A stretch of DNA of 33,186 nt from Chara braunii (taxonomy: Eukaryota; Streptophyta; Charophyceae; Charales; Characeae): contig BFEA01000004.1 of the NCBI GenBank assembly GCA_003427395.1, positions 8,709,447-8,742,632 on the forward strand. The letters are read 5' to 3'. The notes under the pieces are model-generated. The model made no database searches and was not told the origin of the DNA. It worked only from the letters and a program-made list of their open reading frames with translations. Shown piece by piece: positions 30,732 to 33,186 of the stretch (position 1 is its first letter; the number at the start of each line of letters is the position of its first letter). Both the position numbers and the translations under genes were made by a program.

Positions 30732-31247
30732 AGCAAGAGCGGATCGTTAGTGCAGAAGCTCAATCTTTCTACTTCTTGACAAACTGTCATTTTTTTCATT
30801 TGGTGAGCCTTGTCGACGCAGAAGCCCGGCATTGGGTCTTTGCTCCTGCATTCAGGTCATGCATTCACCAAATGCGATGTGCCCCTCTGTGTTCGTTTTA
30901 ATAAAATCCAACGCCTCGAAAACAATTCTCTCTCGCTGCTTTTGAAAAGAAAAAGGACCCAATCTATGGCACATATACTCATCGCTTCTGAAAAATCATT
31001 GAATGCATATGCCGCAGACCAGATAATTATATTTTCAAAGGTGGTGAAGCATTCAGGCTTTGGCCGTTTGTCGTAATGTGCAAGGGGCATTTTGTTGTTG
31101 TTTTTGGTTTAGTTGAACCCGTGTTTTCAAATTCACAATCTGCTATAGGGGATCGCTACACAACCTTTCAAAACGAGGCATTTTTCGAAAGTGGTCAGAC
31201 GAAATTCGAAAGGAGTACTTTCGAACGAAAAGTCCCCTTACTGATGG
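30732..31247. other. No gene recognised
   Basis: Nothing identifiable apart from a short hairpin CGAAAG-GAGTA-CTTTCG near 31206-31222. Confidence 0.35.
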
Positions 31248-31310
31248 GCATAGCTCAGTTGGTACACCCACGAATTGTTCAAATACAGACCCAACTTTGA
31301 ATTAGCCAAA
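31248..31310 (+). mobile_element. Family-2 SINE head, body missing
   Basis: CATAGCTCAGTTGGTACACC (box A) is followed by CAAATACAGACCCAACTTTG, closely matching the head of 5543-5691. Box B (AACTTTGAATT) is decayed and the family-2 body does not follow. Confidence 0.6.
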
Positions 31311-31663
31311 ATAAAATTGTTCTGAACTTCCTGGGGGCCGTTCAATTCAAGGGAAATTTTTCGAAATGCCCTTCCGAAATCCATTTACTTGCAGCATGCC
31401 CTCAAACGGCCGACTTACCCTGTCGTGCCCCTTCGCAATGATTTGAGTTTCCGAAGAAAAAAAACGGTGTTGTTTGGGCCTGAAAAATGTTCAAAATGCC
31501 TCTACCTGTACCAGTTTTAAATTTCTAGTATGCCCCTACTAGATAGTCGTTGGGTACAAGCCCAAAAAAATTCCATATGCCCCTACCGATACCTTGCATC
31601 TTTCCAGTATCCTATCGAATGAATCTTCCACTATAAAAAACACAAAAATATACACTTCTACAC
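31311..31663. other. No gene recognised
   Basis: Three stretches of ATGCCCCTACY type (31377, 31530, 31580) recur loosely; no function is apparent. Confidence 0.3.
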
Positions 31664-31669
31664 GTGTGT

Positions 31670-31745
<76 letters not shown>

Positions 31746-31766
31746 GTGAGAGAGAGAGAGAGAGCG
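31664..31766. repeat. (TG)n followed by (GA)n microsatellite
   Basis: About 40 TG units with two TA interruptions (31664-31745), then GAGAGAGAG to about 31764. Frames through it give Cys-Val repeats and are not evidence of protein. Confidence 0.95.
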
Positions 31767-32449
31767 AGGGTTTTCGATATGCACGTTAGGGCCTCGCTAC
31801 ACTACTCTCGCCACTTCGAATGGACCACCACCACCATCACATCGACTGCACCACCACTGCATCGACCGCACCACCACACCAACCACAGAGTTGCACGAAC
31901 ATTCGAATCGAATTTGAATCGATTCACCGATCGAATTGTGGATTGTGTGATTGTGTGTCGATGGATCGACCATAGCGTCGTCGGGATTCGAATTTTGAAG
32001 CAAAGCAAAAACAAGGGGGGGGGGAAAGAACGATCTCCCAAAAACATATTATACCCGAACCCATCCCCCCAAATACCCATACCCTACCCGCTCGCCCAAA
32101 CGAAGACGCAGCCTTACCTGCCCGCCCAAATGAAAACGCGGCCTCTGGCTCCGAACTCGCCAAAACGACCCCCTCACAGAAACGACAAAACAAAAACGGT
32201 CGCCCCAAAAAGGAAAGGTCGGGTGTCGCTCGCCACCGCCAACGGACGACCTATGCGACCTATAGTTGGTCGTCCACGCTCCAACCTCTGCACCAACCGT
32301 TTGGCCTACCAGTCTCTGCCCTGCCGCCGACCACACACCTTGTCGATGCCCATAAACCCCTTTCGCGGTCGTCGACATTTCCTGAAAAATACCTCCTCGC
32401 TACGCGACAAAATGCAACCGGGTATAGCGCAGCCTCTTGGCTGCGAACT
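31767..32449. other. No gene; ACC- and CCC-rich
   Basis: ACCACC clusters (31820-31890) and two diverged units with CGCCCAAACGAAGACGCAGC near 32090 and 32122. A frame of 291 codons crosses this stretch but is a by-product of the (TG)n array and SINE. Confidence 0.35.
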
Positions 32450-32570
32450 CGGGGGGACCAACGGCATAGCTCTAGGTGGCGGGGGCCAAGCTTGCACAGG
32501 AAGGTGCATGAGGCCAATGGGGATTGAACGCAAGACCTCCTAAATGCCACTCGCATGCCTTACTACTATG
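32450..32570 (-). mobile_element. tRNA-derived SINE, family 1, copy D (head only)
   Basis: On the minus strand the head reads GGCATGCGAGTGGCATTTAG then TTGCGTTCAATCCCCATTGG (box B). It is followed by the body start GCCACCTAGAGCTATGCCG. Homology with copies A and B then stops at about 32450, so the 3' body is missing. A SINE missing its 3' end is not what 5' truncation produces; later deletion is likely. Confidence 0.7.
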
Positions 32571-32671
32571 TTCATATGTCCCTTTTCTTTTAAAAAAAAT
32601 AAATAAAAACCCTTATGCAGGGTCTTTATTCCAGTGGTGGTAAGAGAATTGAGACTTTGCCTGTCGGGTTT

Positions 32672-32726
32672 CTCCATCTATTGGTGGGGAGCGACACCTG
32701 CTGGAAACCGGGTCCAGCGTCCCTTG
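32672..32726. repeat. Dispersed repeat, copy 2
   Basis: Partner of the block at 6139-6193, in the same orientation, with about five differences in 55. It is preceded by ordinary sequence and, further left, by TTAAAAAAAATAAATAAAAA at 32590. Confidence 0.65.
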
Positions 32727-33186
32727 GATACATCTCATGAGTACAGCATTTGTCGGCTCTGAGGCCATGTCAGTTTCTATTCCCGGAGCACCATCTTCCC
32801 ATCTGGGCTACTTCTTTCACCCTCCCTACTTCTAGAGATCCTACTTCCTACTCACCCAACCCTCACCTGGAAGCTTGCTTGTTGTGTCATTCTATCTTAT
32901 GGCTCATTAGTCCGAGCTCAATTCCAAGCATCTGCAGCCCCCATGTTACATGTTTGTCCAGTGTCTTTGTGGGTTAACCTAATGAGCCAGCCTGATTGTC
33001 CTGAGAAAGCAATTTTATAGTCTCACTATCATTGTGGCAACTTTAGACAGATGCCGTTGTGTTTCGCTGTGTTTCACTGTCTGACGTGAACGTCATGGGG
33101 GTCCCTCTGAGTTTGATGTTTTTTAGTGGTCGGTTACAGAGTTGCTGATGTTGGATGATCAGGGTGGCTATCGGCTGAGCAAGGAA
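32727..33186. other. No gene recognised
   Basis: No coding, RNA or repeat signal to the end of the window. Confidence 0.4.

Noticed and set aside
31668-32543. 291-codon open frame on the plus strand
   Set aside because: It starts in the (TG)n array (Cys-Val repeats) and ends in SINE copy D; no domain is recognisable.

Overview
The window looks like non-coding, repeat-dominated nuclear DNA from a plant-lineage eukaryote. Three things in the sequence point that way: a LINE whose ORF1 resembles plant retroelement proteins (DUF4283-like region plus a zinc knuckle) and whose ORF2 ends in a plant-style zf-RVT zinc finger; a U6 snRNA relic whose 5' part is closer to the plant than the animal form; and a tRNA-Pro(TGG) relic that resembles plant mitochondrial trnP. 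Many long A/T homopolymers, (CT)n/(TG)n microsatellites and assembly Ns (402, 9684-9685, 14794) fit a large algal or plant genome. A charophyte such as Chara is my guess, not a demonstrated identity. I found no convincing intact host protein-coding gene.

Layout. 1-17.3 kb is a mosaic of small non-autonomous elements: two families of tRNA-derived SINEs, a small MITE family ending in TTAA plus an ACCACCASTAC-like inverted repeat, several foldback (hairpin) elements at about 0.9, 4.1-4.8, 14.2 and 16.2 kb, tandem duplications and microsatellites. 17.37-24.73 kb is one apparently full-length, degenerate L1-type LINE of about 7.36 kb. It is bounded by an exact 10-bp target-site duplication, has a structured 5' UTR, ORF1, an ORF2 that overlaps ORF1 by 8 nt, a 3' UTR and an A-rich tail. 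24.7-27 kb is featureless apart from a palindrome. 27.0-29.0 kb, minus strand, carries a diverged ORF1-only relative of the same LINE lineage. 29.2-29.8 kb is rich in ATCCGG motifs. 30.0-30.16 kb holds a U6 snRNA retro-relic in which an A-tailed fragment is repeated three times. 30.3-33.2 kb returns to SINE copies, a minisatellite and a (TG)n array.

How the parts relate. The LINE encodes endonuclease and reverse transcriptase and is of the kind of machinery that could have mobilised the SINEs and the U6 relic, but this copy is broken by nine in-frame stops in ORF2 and several frameshifts, so it is not active. Eight of the nine ORF2 stops sit where family context suggests tryptophan. The most unusual signals are the A-tailed U6 chain, a similar A-tailed tandem at 13.66-13.81 kb, the recognised ends of the LINE, the unrecognised C-terminal region of ORF1, and a 162-nt hairpin at 16.16 kb.
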